Shown: positions 24,104 to 32,308, counted from the first letter of the stretch. The stretch: DNA of 64,000 nt from Gemmatimonadota bacterium (GCA_003222115.1 QHUL01000065.1:43270-107269); one strand, 5' to 3'. Notes: generated from the sequence alone by a model not told the origin. A program made the numbers and translations.

Positions 24104-26002
24104 CTACAGCTCGACCTGGGCTCCGACCTCGAACACCTGGTTCGCTGGGATCTTGAAGAAGGCCGTCGCGCGCAGCGCGTTGCGCGACATGAACGCGAAC
24201 AGCTTCGCCCGCCACTCGGCCATGCCGGGCCGCTCGGCGGCGACGAGGGTCTCACGACCGAGGAAGAAGGTCGTTCCCTCGATCCGGGTGTCGAGCGAGT
24301 TCGCCCGGCACGCCGCCAGGACGTCCTCGATCTCCGGATCCTCCATGAACCCGTAGCGGGCGACCACCGTGTGGAACCCCTTCCCCATCCGCTTCACCGT
24401 CACCCGCTCCGTCGGCGGCACATGGGGTACATCGGGCGTCACCACGGTCAGGAACACGACTTTCTCGTGCAGCACCTTGTTGTGGGCCAGGTTGTGCACG
24501 AGCGCCGGCGGCGTGCCGTCCGCGGTGCCGTACATGAAGACGGCCGTGCCGGGCACGCGGATCGGCGGCTCCGCCGCCAGATCGGCGAGCAGCATCTTCA
24601 GGGGCACCGTCTTCTCCAGCATGCGCTTGGCGAGGATCTCGCGGCCCCGCTTCCAGGTGGTCATCAGCGTGTACACGCCGAGCGCAATGACCAGGGGGAC
24701 CCAGCCGCCGTAACGAATCTTCAGCGCGTTGGCGCCGAAGAACGGGACGTCCATGAAGAGGAACAGCCCGGCGACGAGCGCCGCTCGCGGGATGCTCCAG
24801 CGCCAGACTTCGCGGCTCATCACGTAAAACATCAGCGTCGTGATGAGCATCAGCGTGGAGAGGGCCACGCCGTAGGCACCGGCGATGTTGCTGGACGAGC
24901 CGAAGCCCAACACCAATGCACAGGTCAGCAGCATCAGGCCCCAGTTGACGGCGGGGACGTAGATCTGGCCGATCTCGCGCGACGAGGTATGCTCGATGCG
25001 GAGCCGTGGGCTGTAGCCGAGCTGCACCGCCTGGCGCGTCAGCGAGAAGGCGCCGGAAATCACGGCCTGCGAGGCGATGATGGTCGCCAGCGTCGCGAGC
25101 GCGATCAGGGGGTACAGGCCCCAGCTCGGGGCGAGAAGGTAGAAGGGGTTCTTCGCCGCGGCCGGGGCACGGAGCAGGAGCGCCCCCTGCCCGAAGTAGT
25201 TGAGCAACAGGCAAGGGAATGTCACGCTGAACCACGCGATCTGGATCGCGCGGTGGCCGAAGTGGCCGAGGTCCGCGTACAGGGCCTCCCCCCCCGTGAC
25301 GACGAGGAAGACGGCGCCCAGCACTACGAACCCCCGGCCCACGTCCTCAGCGAAGAAGCGCACGGCGTGAGACGGAGAAACGGCGGCCAGGACCCCCGGT
25401 TGGCGGACGATCTCGCCCAAGCCGAGTGCCCCGATGGTTGCAAACCACACGAGCATCACCGGACCGAACAGCGCGCCGATGCGCGCAGTGCCGCGGCTCT
25501 GCAGGAGAAACAGGCCGACCAGGATCCCGAGCGTCACCGGGATGACCCAAGGCGCGAGGGCCGGCGTGGCGAGCTCGAGCCCCTCGACCGCGCTCAGCAC
25601 GGAGATCGCCGGGGTGAGGGCGCCGTCCGCGTACAGGAGCGCCGACCCGAAGATGCCCAGCACGATCATGATGCGGCGCGGCGAGAGACCCCGGGCCAGA
25701 CGGCTGCCGTTGACAAGGGCCATCAGGGCGAGCACGCCCCCCTCCCCCTTGTTGTCCGCGCGGATGATCACGACGTGGTACTTGATCGTGACCACGAGGA
25801 CCAGCGACCAGAACACGAGTGAGAGGACGCCGAGCACGTTGCCCGGGCTCACGGGGATCCCGTGGGTCCCGTGGAAGGACTCGCGGAGCGCATACAGCGG
25901 GCTCGTCCCGATGTCGCCATACACGACGCCCAAGACAGACAGGGCGAGCGTGGCGAGGTAGCGGCCGCGCGGGGCCGCTCCAGATTCGGAAGGCCGGGGC
26001 AT
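24104..26002 (-). CDS. kup: Kup-type low-affinity potassium transporter
   Basis: 632-aa K+/H+ symporter. Hallmarks: GVVYGDIGTSPLYALRESF in helix 1, ADNKGEGGVLALMAL, GSALLYADGALTPAISVLSA, VTGGEALYADLGHFG, and a soluble C-terminal domain of about 170 residues. It imports K+ across the inner membrane. ATG 26002 is preferred over an in-frame TTG nine bases upstream. The CCCCCCTCCCCCTT stretch near 25738 looks like the window's heptamer repeat but encodes the conserved GEGG motif and is native. Confidence 0.95.
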   Translation of the reverse strand: MPRPSESGAAPRGRYLATLALSVLGVVYGDIGTSPLYALRESFHGTHGIPVSPGNVLGVLSLVFWSLVLVVTIKYHVVIIRADNKGEGGVLALMALVNGSRLARGLSPRRIMIVLGIFGSALLYADGALTPAISVLSAVEGLELATPALAPWVIPVTLGILVGLFLLQSRGTARIGALFGPVMLVWFATIGALGLGEIVRQPGVLAAVSPSHAVRFFAEDVGRGFVVLGAVFLVVTGGEALYADLGHFGHRAIQIAWFSVTFPCLLLNYFGQGALLLRAPAAAKNPFYLLAPSWGLYPLIALATLATIIASQAVISGAFSLTRQAVQLGYSPRLRIEHTSSREIGQIYVPAVNWGLMLLTCALVLGFGSSSNIAGAYGVALSTLMLITTLMFYVMSREVWRWSIPRAALVAGLFLFMDVPFFGANALKIRYGGWVPLVIALGVYTLMTTWKRGREILAKRMLEKTVPLKMLLADLAAEPPIRVPGTAVFMYGTADGTPPALVHNLAHNKVLHEKVVFLTVVTPDVPHVPPTERVTVKRMGKGFHTVVARYGFMEDPEIEDVLAACRANSLDTRIEGTTFFLGRETLVAAERPGMAEWRAKLFAFMSRNALRATAFFKIPANQVFEVGAQVEL

Positions 26003-26042
26003 GGCGATCAATATTAGCCGGTCGGCGCGATCGGCTGCGTCG

Positions 26043-26462
26043 TTACACGCTGCGACGCATCGCGGAGAGGGCCACGACCCAGATCGCCGTGACGATCACC
26101 GCCGAGCCAACGCACCAGCGGCAGGTCGCGTGGATGACGAAGAGCTCGAGGTAGGTGAGGTACAGCGAAAAGGCGACGCCGACCGTCGCGAGGGCCGCCA
26201 GTGCGAGGGTGACTCGACGCTCCGCCAACAACCCGGGCCGCAGCCCGAGCACGGCCACCGCGAGCAGTGCCGCGTATCCGACCACGCCGTAGAAGGCAAC
26301 CGGCACTCCCCACAGGTCCGCGTACCGGCTCGTCTGAACCTGCTCGCACGCCCCGGTGCCGCACTGCAGCGTGCCGATGACCCCGATCTTGTACAGCCAC
26401 AGGTACAGGGCGACGAACAGCCCGACCAGGGCCAGCAGCGCGATCGCCTGCCGCTGCCGCAT
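26043..26462 (-). CDS. Vitamin K epoxide reductase (VKOR) family protein
   Basis: 139-aa, four-helix membrane protein. The loop cysteines lie in LQCGTGACEQVQTSRYADLW, the conserved Ser/Thr before the third helix follows, and the quinone-side CxxC is in HATCRWCVGSA. Bacterial VKOR reoxidises DsbA and passes electrons to quinone. ATG 26462 overlaps the TAA of the DsbA-like gene by one base (TAATG), so the oxidase and its likely partner are co-translated. Confidence 0.92.
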   Translation of the reverse strand: MRQRQAIALLALVGLFVALYLWLYKIGVIGTLQCGTGACEQVQTSRYADLWGVPVAFYGVVGYAALLAVAVLGLRPGLLAERRVTLALAALATVGVAFSLYLTYLELFVIHATCRWCVGSAVIVTAIWVVALSAMRRSV

Positions 26463-27118
26463 TACTTGCGTGACTTCGTGATGCTGTCGGCGACGGCCTT
26501 GAAGTCGTCCGACGTGGAACGCCCTCCGTAGCGGTGGCCGTTGACGAAGAACGTGGGCGTCCCGCTGACACCCAGCGCGGTGCCTTCCTCGACGCTCGCC
26601 TGGATGCGGCCGTCATAGCGCTGCGCGTTCACGCAAGCGTCATACTTGGCGAGATCGAGGCCCGCCTGCTTGGCGAAATCGCGGAACAACCCCCGCGGAT
26701 TCTTTCCGGTCTGCGCCCACTGGTGGTGGAAGAAGAGCTGGTCGTGCATCTCCCAGAACCTCCCCTGCTCGCCCGCGCACTGCGCTACCAGCGCGGCGTA
26801 TCGCGAGTACTGGTGGCCCGGCAAAGGGAAGTCGCGGAAGCGCCACCGCACCCGGCCCGTGGCGATCAGCTGCTCGCGGATCACGGGCATCTGGACCGTG
26901 CCGAACTGGGCGCAGAACGGGCACTCGAAGTCCGAGTACTCCGTCACCTCGACCCGCGCCGTGTCGCTGCCCAGGGTGAAGCCGCGAAATCCGTCGGTCG
27001 CCGCCACAGGCGTGGCCGCGCCGGGCGGCGCGGTCCCGGCCGGCCGCTGCGCCCCGTACCACAGCGCTACGCCGCCGCCGATCGCCACCGCCCCCAGCAG
27101 GTAGTAGAAGCCCTTCAC
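26462..27118 (-). CDS. DsbA-like thiol-disulfide oxidoreductase, membrane-anchored
   Basis: 218-aa protein: N-terminal signal anchor (FYYLLGAVAIGGGVALWY), an Ala/Pro-rich linker, and a thioredoxin/DsbA domain (Thioredoxin_4 type). The active site is EYSDFECPFCAQFG (CPFC, about residue 71-74) and the cis-Pro is in GVSGTPTFFVNG (about 190). It would form disulfides in periplasmic proteins and be recycled by the adjacent VKOR. GTG 27118 overlaps the upstream gene stop by 4 bp. Confidence 0.92.
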   Translation of the reverse strand: MKGFYYLLGAVAIGGGVALWYGAQRPAGTAPPGAATPVAATDGFRGFTLGSDTARVEVTEYSDFECPFCAQFGTVQMPVIREQLIATGRVRWRFRDFPLPGHQYSRYAALVAQCAGEQGRFWEMHDQLFFHHQWAQTGKNPRGLFRDFAKQAGLDLAKYDACVNAQRYDGRIQASVEEGTALGVSGTPTFFVNGHRYGGRSTSDDFKAVADSITKSRK

Positions 27119-27432
27119 TGGCCCGGCGGCCTCCGCCAGGGCTCGTCGCCGTCCGGATCCTCAAAGCCGTTCGCCAGCTCGGCCCCGCGCCCCTCGGCCT
27201 CCTCCACGATACGCCGGCTCTCGGCGACCTCCGGGGTGTCGTAGGTGGACCGCACCTCGTAGTGAAACAGCTCGCTCCGCACGTTGCCCAGCAGCCGCTG
27301 CAGATCGGGCGCGGCCTCGAGCAGCCGACCAGCGCGGTCGAGCTCCTGGATACGCTCCGCCAGCGCGCGCAACAACGCCACCAGCCGCTCGGCGCGCTCC
27401 GGCCCGTACACTTGATCCTTGTCGTCGCTCAT
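27115..27432 (-). CDS. Hypothetical protein, first gene of the DsbA-VKOR operon
   Basis: 105-aa soluble, highly charged protein (MSDDKDQVYGPERAERLVAL). It has two helical segments and an acidic, disordered tail. No family recognised and no cysteine, so it is not itself a thiol enzyme. ATG 27432 is preceded by GGCGGGAG. Its stop overlaps the GTG of the DsbA-like gene, and it diverges from the 89-aa gene at 27632. Close linkage suggests a structural or regulatory partner of the disulfide pathway, which is inference only. Confidence 0.65.
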   Translation of the reverse strand: MSDDKDQVYGPERAERLVALLRALAERIQELDRAGRLLEAAPDLQRLLGNVRSELFHYEVRSTYDTPEVAESRRIVEEAEGRGAELANGFEDPDGDEPWRRPPGQ

Positions 27433-27550
27433 GCTCCCGCCTTCCGATGTTCCCTCGCCGTCGGGGAACCCCCGACGGCGCCCCGCAGTTACTACCCTGA
27501 AGCTAGACCCGGCCCCACCGCGCCGCGAGGCCAGCGACCGCGTCCCGCCT

Positions 27551-27579
27551 TTGCGTCGCGCTGGGTCCGCTGTTACATT
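27551..27579 (+). promoter_or_regulatory. Candidate sigma-70-type promoter
   Basis: TTGCGT (27551-27556), 17-bp spacer, TACATT (27574-27579), about 50 bp upstream of the ATG at 27632. Both hexamers match the consensus only partly. Confidence 0.35.
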
Positions 27580-27631
27580 GCGGCGCCGTTCTGACCCGGC
27601 CCCCCGACCGAAAGAGAGGAGCCCTTCGCGC

Positions 27632-27901
27632 ATGGCGAAAAAGCGTTCGGAACCGAGAAAAGTTTCTACCCCCACCCCCTTCGAGCAGGCACGCGACGAG
27701 CTGTTCTCCCATATCCTCCGATGCGGCGTCCTGGAAGCGGCGCCCGAGCATCAGAAGGAGTGGTTCGACGACACCATGCTGTATCTCACCGACCGCTACC
27801 CTGAGCTACGCGAGGGGGAGATCACCGAGCTACGGGTCCTGGGCGAGCGATACTGCCGGCCCGTCGTCGCGCGCGCGGCCGCCGTCGGCGCCAGCGTCTG
27901 A
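27632..27901 (+). CDS. Small conserved-type hypothetical protein
   Basis: 89-aa soluble protein (KKRSEPRKVSTPTPFEQARD at the start). The core is predicted helical: ELFSHILRCGVLEAAPEHQK, EWFDDTMLYLTDRYPELREG. I do not recognise a family. A strong GAGAGGAG ribosome site lies ~12 nt before ATG 27632 and a candidate promoter further upstream, so it is probably a real monocistronic gene. A strong hairpin follows its stop. Function unknown. Confidence 0.7.
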   Translation: MAKKRSEPRKVSTPTPFEQARDELFSHILRCGVLEAAPEHQKEWFDDTMLYLTDRYPELREGEITELRVLGERYCRPVVARAAAVGASV

Positions 27902-27922
27902 CCCGCAGCACCACCCAGCTTC

Positions 27923-27948
27923 CAGGGCGCCCCGACGGGGCGCCCCTG
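27923..27948. terminator. Strong GC hairpin between convergent genes
   Basis: CAGGGCGCCCC, GAC loop, GGGGCGCCCCTG, 22 bp after the stop of the 89-aa gene and just beyond the stop of the convergent gene at 27952. Confidence 0.75.
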
Positions 27949-27951
27949 TCG

Positions 27952-28416
27952 TCACCGCCACCACTCCGGAAACCGACGCCACCGCCACCCCGCGACGGCC
28001 CGCACGCCGCCCGCGAGCCCGAGCTCGCCGTACCACCCCTGCGGTCGTCCGGGGGCCGCCTCAACTCCCACTACCAGGACGAGATACGCGGCTCCGTGCG
28101 TGCCCGCGGCGCCCGCGAAGGCGACTCCGAGCCCGCCGTACGGGCCCCCGCCGCTCTGTCCCGTCGGGCGCAGCAGGAACTGTGCGGTGGCCGCGAGTCG
28201 CATCCCGGCTCGCCCCTCGTAGGCCCCGCCCGCCGCCCCGAACGCGAGCCGCGTCAGACCCGAGCCGAGGCGGCGGGCGATCCCCAACTCCACACCTGAG
28301 AACGTCGAGCGAGCGGCCACGACGGTCGCGCCGGCCCCCACCTCCAGCACGGAGAAGCGTCGCGCCTGGCCCGCGGCCGGCGGCGCGGGCGCCGCGAAGC
28401 CCAGGAGCACGAGCAC
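27952..28416 (-). CDS. Predicted secreted/outer-membrane beta-rich hypothetical protein
   Basis: 154-aa protein with a signal peptide (VLLGFAAPAPPAAG then QARR) and alternating Gly/hydrophobic strands (GGPYGGLGVAFAGAAG, WYGELGLAGGVRAVAGW), typical of small outer-membrane barrels. No named family recognised. The start is uncertain: GTG 28416 is used, but the frame stays open upstream into the OsmC gene, and the two genes overlap or abut in any case. It is the last gene of the PgsA-like/OM/OsmC run on this strand. Confidence 0.6.
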   Translation of the reverse strand: MLVLLGFAAPAPPAAGQARRFSVLEVGAGATVVAARSTFSGVELGIARRLGSGLTRLAFGAAGGAYEGRAGMRLAATAQFLLRPTGQSGGGPYGGLGVAFAGAAGTHGAAYLVLVVGVEAAPGRPQGWYGELGLAGGVRAVAGWRWRRFPEWWR

Positions 28417-28435
28417 CGCCGCCGTGCCCGTCAGG

Positions 28436-28846
28436 CTAGAGGATGGTGACGTCGTAGGTGATGCGCATGTCGGGGGCGAGGGAGGCGACGACGGAGCAAT
28501 ACTTCTCGAGCGAGAGGTCGATCGCGCGGCGCGCCTTGATCTCGTCGGCGCCGTCGCCCGCCACGCTCCACCGGAAGTGGATGGCGGTATAGCGGCGTGG
28601 CTGCGCCTCCCGGCGCGTGCCCTCCACGGCGACCTCGAGCGAGCGCAGCGCCACGCGCTCCTTCTGCAGGATCAGCACCACATCGCTCGCCGTGCAGGTC
28701 GCCGCGGCCACGAGCAGGAGCTCGACGGGCGAGGCTGCCGCCCGGCCGTCGCCGTCCACGACGAGCGGCGCGCGCTCGGGCCCGACGCCGTCGAACACCA
28801 GCCCCTCGCGCCACCGCACGATGAGCGCCCGTGCCTCCGCCGCCAC
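28436..28846 (-). CDS. OsmC/Ohr-family peroxidase-like protein
   Basis: 136-aa OsmC-fold protein. The central helix carries SPVELLLVAAATCTASDVVL with the peroxidatic-type Cys (about residue 54), and the C-terminal half KYCSVVASLAPDMRITYDV carries the second Cys (about 120). These two cysteines reduce organic hydroperoxides or fatty-acid hydroperoxides in Ohr/OsmC proteins. GTG 28846 begins two bases after the TGA of the upstream gene, so translation is likely coupled. Confidence 0.86.
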   Translation of the reverse strand: MAAEARALIVRWREGLVFDGVGPERAPLVVDGDGRAAASPVELLLVAAATCTASDVVLILQKERVALRSLEVAVEGTRREAQPRRYTAIHFRWSVAGDGADEIKARRAIDLSLEKYCSVVASLAPDMRITYDVTIL

Positions 28847-28848
28847 GC

Positions 28849-29376
28849 TCAGTTCCCCCGCCGCGTGGTGAGGCCGAAGTAGAAGCGGTGGCGCCGGAAC
28901 GCATCCATGGCGTGATACTCGAACAGCCAGTTGAACGTGGAGCGGTAGCGGAGCTCGAAGCCGACCACGGCATTCGCCCACAACGCCGGGCAGGCGGCGT
29001 CCGTGCCGCAGCCGTCGTGGCCGGCGATGCTGAGCCCGCCACCGGCGTAGGGCACGGCGGTCTCGGCGTCGGCGGTGAAGCGGTACAACGCCTCGAGGCT
29101 GGCGACGTAGGTGTTGGGGCCGTTGAAGACCCCGATCTCCACGGAGGGGCGAACCCGCAGGCGGCTGGAGAAGAGATCGCCGCCGTCGAGCCCCGCACCC
29201 AGCACCAGCTGACTGCCGTGGGACACGTCCGGGCCCGACCGCACGCTGAACCCGAAGAGCCCGATGCGGGTGCTGCGTCCCGCGGCCTGCTTCACCGGCG
29301 GCGGGTGGAACTCCTGGGCGGCGAGGCCCGCAGCCCAGAGCACGAGCACCGTCGCAAGCCACGCAGTCCGCCTCAC
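28849..29376 (-). CDS. Predicted outer-membrane hypothetical protein
   Basis: 175-aa protein with a signal peptide (LATVLVLWAAGLAA, then QEFHPPP) and a beta-barrel-like body (VRPSVEIGVFNGPNTYVASL, FNWLFEYHAMDAFRRHRFYF). It ends in LTTRRGN rather than an aromatic residue. A Cys pair in GHDGCGTDAACPA may form a disulfide. Family not recognised. GTG 29376 overlaps the stop of the CDP-alcohol phosphatidyltransferase gene by 4 bp. Confidence 0.65.
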   Translation of the reverse strand: MRRTAWLATVLVLWAAGLAAQEFHPPPVKQAAGRSTRIGLFGFSVRSGPDVSHGSQLVLGAGLDGGDLFSSRLRVRPSVEIGVFNGPNTYVASLEALYRFTADAETAVPYAGGGLSIAGHDGCGTDAACPALWANAVVGFELRYRSTFNWLFEYHAMDAFRRHRFYFGLTTRRGN

Positions 29377-29951
29377 GATCGCTCCCCCTCCTCCCGCGCT
29401 CCGGCCGCGTCCGGGGTGACGGACCGACCGCCGCGCGTGGCCGCGCGCCCGTAGTCCCAGATCGCATACAGGCCGATCGCCGCGGTGGCCCAGGCCAGCG
29501 GGCGCACGAACGGCGAGTCCGCGATGAACGCCACGAGCGTGAGCAACTGGCATACGGTGACGGCCTTCCCGCCGGCCCGCGCCGGCAGCGCCGCCGGGCG
29601 CCGCCCGATCCAGACGCCGAGGAACGCGAGCGCCGCCACGATGTCGCGCGCCAGGACGCCTACGATCTCGACCGGGTGCAGCCGCCCGGACCGCGCCACG
29701 GTGAGAAACGCCGCCGCCATGAACAGCTTGTCCGCGACGGGATCGAGCACCGCCCCGGCCCGCGAGCTCCCGAAGCGGCGCGCCAGCATGCCGTCGAAGA
29801 AATCCGTCGCCGCGACGGCCGCCACGACTCCCAGCTGCGCGCCGGGGTGATGCACGAACGGAAACGCGACGGCCAGCGGAACGCGAAGCGCGGTAAGCAC
29901 ATCGGCCCACGTCACCCACGGTTTCACTTGCCCGGCCCTCCCGCGCCACAT
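29373..29951 (-). CDS. CDP-alcohol phosphatidyltransferase family protein
   Basis: 192-aa membrane enzyme with the complete CDP-OH-P signature TDFFDGMLARRFGSSRAGAV followed by LDPVADK, i.e. D-x2-DG-x2-AR-x8-G-x3-D-x3-D (about residues 50-76). These Asp residues bind the two metal ions that catalyse transfer of a phosphatidyl group to an alcohol. PgsA (phosphatidylglycerophosphate synthase) is the likeliest role given length, but the alcohol acceptor is not proven. The start is either ATG 29951 or an in-frame GTG about eight codons later. It diverges from the cyclic-nucleotide-binding gene with an 11-bp gap. Confidence 0.86.
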   Translation of the reverse strand: MWRGRAGQVKPWVTWADVLTALRVPLAVAFPFVHHPGAQLGVVAAVAATDFFDGMLARRFGSSRAGAVLDPVADKLFMAAAFLTVARSGRLHPVEIVGVLARDIVAALAFLGVWIGRRPAALPARAGGKAVTVCQLLTLVAFIADSPFVRPLAWATAAIGLYAIWDYGRAATRGGRSVTPDAAGAREEGERS

Positions 29952-29962
29952 AGCTTCACCCC

Positions 29963-30421
29963 GTGGATCTCAATCTGCTGAAGCAGGCGGCGATCTTCCA
30001 AGACCTCGACGAGGGGGAGCTCGCCCGGGTGGCTGAAGTGTGCCGCGAGCACAAGTTCACCACCGGCCATTACATCTTCAAGGAAGGCGAGCCCGGCAAC
30101 CGGCTGTTCATCATCTCCGAAGGCGAGGTGCGCATCTCGCGCACCATTCCCGGCTCGGGGGAGGAAGCGCTCGCCGTCCTCAAGCCCGGTGCCTGCTTCG
30201 GCGAGATGGCGATCTTCGATCGCTCCGAGCGCTCCACGGATGCGATTGCCAACACGGGCTGTACCCTGATCACGATCTCGCGGTCCGACTTCGAGCTGCT
30301 GCTCGACTTCAACCGGGACATCGCCTACAAGGTGCTCTGGTCGGTCGTGCGGCTCTTGTCGGCACGGCTGCGCGTGACCAACGACAACCTGCGGTCGTTC
30401 CTCGCCATGTCCATGTTCTAG
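29963..30421 (+). CDS. Cyclic nucleotide-binding domain protein without DNA-binding domain
   Basis: 152-aa protein made of one CNBD beta-roll: GHYIFKEGEPGNRLFIISEG and the phosphate-binding cassette GACFGEMAIFDRSERSTDAI (usual FGExAL..xxRSA with S/T at the end). There is no Crp-type helix-turn-helix after the C-helix, so it is not a transcription factor alone. It may bind cAMP/cGMP or act as a protein-protein module. GTG 29963 lies just 11 bp from the divergent phosphatidyltransferase start. Confidence 0.87.
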   Translation: MDLNLLKQAAIFQDLDEGELARVAEVCREHKFTTGHYIFKEGEPGNRLFIISEGEVRISRTIPGSGEEALAVLKPGACFGEMAIFDRSERSTDAIANTGCTLITISRSDFELLLDFNRDIAYKVLWSVVRLLSARLRVTNDNLRSFLAMSMF

Positions 30422-30494
30422 GCGGCGACCGCCGTCCTGCCCGCAGCCCCGCCCTGGCTGCTCCCGACACGCTGTGTACCCTTGAGGCCACGCT

Positions 30495-31484
30495 ATGACA
30501 CGACCTTGGTTCGCCTGGGCGCTCTGCGCCGCGCTTGCCGCGTGCACGCAGTCGACGTCGCTCCCGAAATTCGTGGCACTCGATCCGATTTTCGATTCGG
30601 TGTTCGTCCGCACTCAGAAACCGCTACCCAGCGTGATCTACTTCGACGGCGACAAGCTGCGCCTGAAGCGCGGCACCGCCTTCGCCATCGCCACCGTCGA
30701 GAACACGCAGGGCAGCGAGATCGTCGCCGTGCCCGACACAGTCGACATCACGCTGCTCGTCGACACGCTGTACCTCTTGCCGGGCGACACGATGACGATC
30801 CCCACCATCATCTTGCATAGGGATCCCCCGCTTCCCACGGTGTCTTACGATCCGTCTCCCGACCCGACTGTGTATACGGTCGATGCGAACGGCCGCGTCA
30901 CGGCGACCAGCACACCCGGCGGTCCCATCGCCTACACCGTCCACGCGAACGACGTGAGCGCGACCGGGAAGGTGTACGTGCTGGATCCGACCAACCCCGC
31001 CTCGCGCAAGGCGTTCTTCTCCGTGGTGGGCCCCTCCGTGGTGGGTGCCGCGGTAAGTCATCTGGACGCTTCCCCTCAGGTGATCAGCTACACCAGCACC
31101 AGCGGCAACCCCGCCTTCCGTATATCCGCCGCAGCGAGCTCCTCGGAGCAGGTGGTCCAGGTGACGGTCCCTCAGGCTGTGGGCACCACCCCACCGGCGT
31201 TCGCGATCGATTCGATCACGCCGGCCGACTCGAGTACCTGCACCCCGCCGCGGGCCTGGGCGATCTGGTCGACCCCAACGAGCACCGCCTACTCGGGCAA
31301 TCCGGACCCGGGGCAGCAAATTTCCATCACGCGGCTCGTGTCCGACGGGGGGAGCGGGCTGGTGGCGGGTGGCCGATTCGCCTACCGCGCGCGGCGCGGC
31401 GAGGTCTACCTGAGCCCGCTCAGCATCTTGAAAATCACCGGAGTGTTCGTGGCGCGGCTCACAACCGCCAGCTCGTGTCCGTAG
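30495..31484 (+). CDS. Predicted lipoprotein, function unknown
   Basis: 329-aa protein with a lipobox (ALCAALAAC, lipid-anchored Cys at 17). The body is rich in Thr/Val/Asp beta-strands. The segment VYTVDANGRVTATSTPGGPI resembles bacterial Ig-like (Big) domains. Such lipoproteins are common in this type of genome, but no named family is recognised. Its 3' end overlaps the SpeD-like gene by 10 bp. Confidence 0.7.
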   Translation: MTRPWFAWALCAALAACTQSTSLPKFVALDPIFDSVFVRTQKPLPSVIYFDGDKLRLKRGTAFAIATVENTQGSEIVAVPDTVDITLLVDTLYLLPGDTMTIPTIILHRDPPLPTVSYDPSPDPTVYTVDANGRVTATSTPGGPIAYTVHANDVSATGKVYVLDPTNPASRKAFFSVVGPSVVGAAVSHLDASPQVISYTSTSGNPAFRISAAASSSEQVVQVTVPQAVGTTPPAFAIDSITPADSSTCTPPRAWAIWSTPTSTAYSGNPDPGQQISITRLVSDGGSGLVAGGRFAYRARRGEVYLSPLSILKITGVFVARLTTASSCP

Positions 31485-31849
31485 TGGGCTTCGAGCACGC
31501 GTTCGCGGATCTCGGCGGCGTGCCCGCCAACCGCCTGAGCGACGCCCAGGGGCTGGCCGGCCTGCTGCTCGCCGCCGCCAACGCCGCGGGCCTCAACCCG
31601 GCGCACCCGCCCGTCGTGAAATCCGGGCCGCGCGGCGTGGCCGCCGCGCTGCTCTGCCACGGCGGGCACGTCGCCCTGCACGCCATTCCCGAAGAGGGGC
31701 TCTGCTTCGCCGATGTCGCCGGCATCGGCACCGTGCATCCCCAGCGGGCGCTGGAAGTGATCGTCAAGCGACTCGGCGCACGGGAAGTGCGCACCGACAC
31801 GCGGCGGCGCGGCCCGGTCACGCCGACGACCAACCCGGAGGGTCAATGA
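31475..31849 (+). CDS. S-adenosylmethionine decarboxylase-fold (SpeD-like) protein lacking the cleavage serine
   Basis: 124-aa protein that follows the layout of bacterial AdoMetDC (SpeH/SpeD): GFEHAFADLGGVPANRLSDA, an alpha/beta core PVVKSGPRGVAAALLCHGGH and VALHAIPEEGLCFADVAGIG near residues 65-83. In active enzymes the central motif is AESHxSIHTWPE, cleaved at Glu-Ser to make the pyruvoyl group. Here the corresponding residues are HGGHVALHAIPE, without Ser or Glu. Self-cleavage and decarboxylation are therefore unlikely, and it may have another function. GTG 31475 overlaps the lipoprotein stop; the stop overlaps the doxX-like start (ATGA). No spermidine synthase is adjacent. Confidence 0.6.
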   Translation: MSVVGFEHAFADLGGVPANRLSDAQGLAGLLLAAANAAGLNPAHPPVVKSGPRGVAAALLCHGGHVALHAIPEEGLCFADVAGIGTVHPQRALEVIVKRLGAREVRTDTRRRGPVTPTTNPEGQ

Positions 31850-32232
31850 ACCAACTCACCCCCTACGCAGCCTTCTTCATGCGGCTGGCCGTGGGCGGCG
31901 TCTTCCTCATCCACGGCTTGAGCAAGTTTCACCGCGGCATCCCGGCGGTCGCCGGCTTCTTCGGCAGCGTGGGGATCCCCTTCCCGAGCGTCGGGGCGTT
32001 CGTCGTCATCGTGGTCGAGACGATCGGCGCCGCGTGCGTGATCGTCGGCCTGTTTACGCGCCCCTGGGCTCTCTGCATGATGTTCGAAATGGCCGTGGCG
32101 ATGATCATTCAGCTCCACGGCGGGCACAACATCGAGCTCGAAGGACTGCTGTTCGCGGGCGCACTGACGCTCGTGGCGCTGGGGGATGGGCCGCTGTCCA
32201 TCGCAATCCGGTTCAAGCGGCCGCCCGCCTAA
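31846..32232 (+). CDS. DoxX-family membrane protein
   Basis: 128-aa four-helix membrane protein of the DoxX/SURF4-like family: FFMRLAVGGVFLIHGLSKFH, then PFPSVGAFVVIVVETIGAAC and a conserved HGGHNIELEGLL. DoxX proteins are linked to quinone/thiosulfate oxidation or membrane-associated redox complexes, but most members have no tested role. ATG 31846 overlaps the SpeD-like stop. A strong hairpin repeat (32247-32308) follows. Confidence 0.85.
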   Translation: MNQLTPYAAFFMRLAVGGVFLIHGLSKFHRGIPAVAGFFGSVGIPFPSVGAFVVIVVETIGAACVIVGLFTRPWALCMMFEMAVAMIIQLHGGHNIELEGLLFAGALTLVALGDGPLSIAIRFKRPPA

Positions 32233-32246
32233 GCGGGAGGCGGGAA

Positions 32247-32308
32247 GCGGGAAACGAAGAACGGGAAACGTGCGGTGCCGGTCACGTTTCCCGTGTCTCG
32301 TTTCCCGC
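32247..32308. repeat. GGGAAACG-type inverted repeat between doxX-like and TPR genes
   Basis: 26-nt arms (GCGGGAAACG...GGGAAACGTG and CACGTTTCCC...CGTTTCCCGC) around a 10-nt loop. Each arm repeats the GGGAAACG word twice, and extra GGGAGGCGGGAA units precede it. The right arm ends one base before the TPR gene's stop codon, so it probably terminates both convergent genes. Confidence 0.8.

Noticed and set aside
25736..25756. Another copy of the GGGGGAA heptamer inside kup
   Set aside because: The stretch encodes the conserved DNKGEGG motif found in Kup proteins in general, so it is native.
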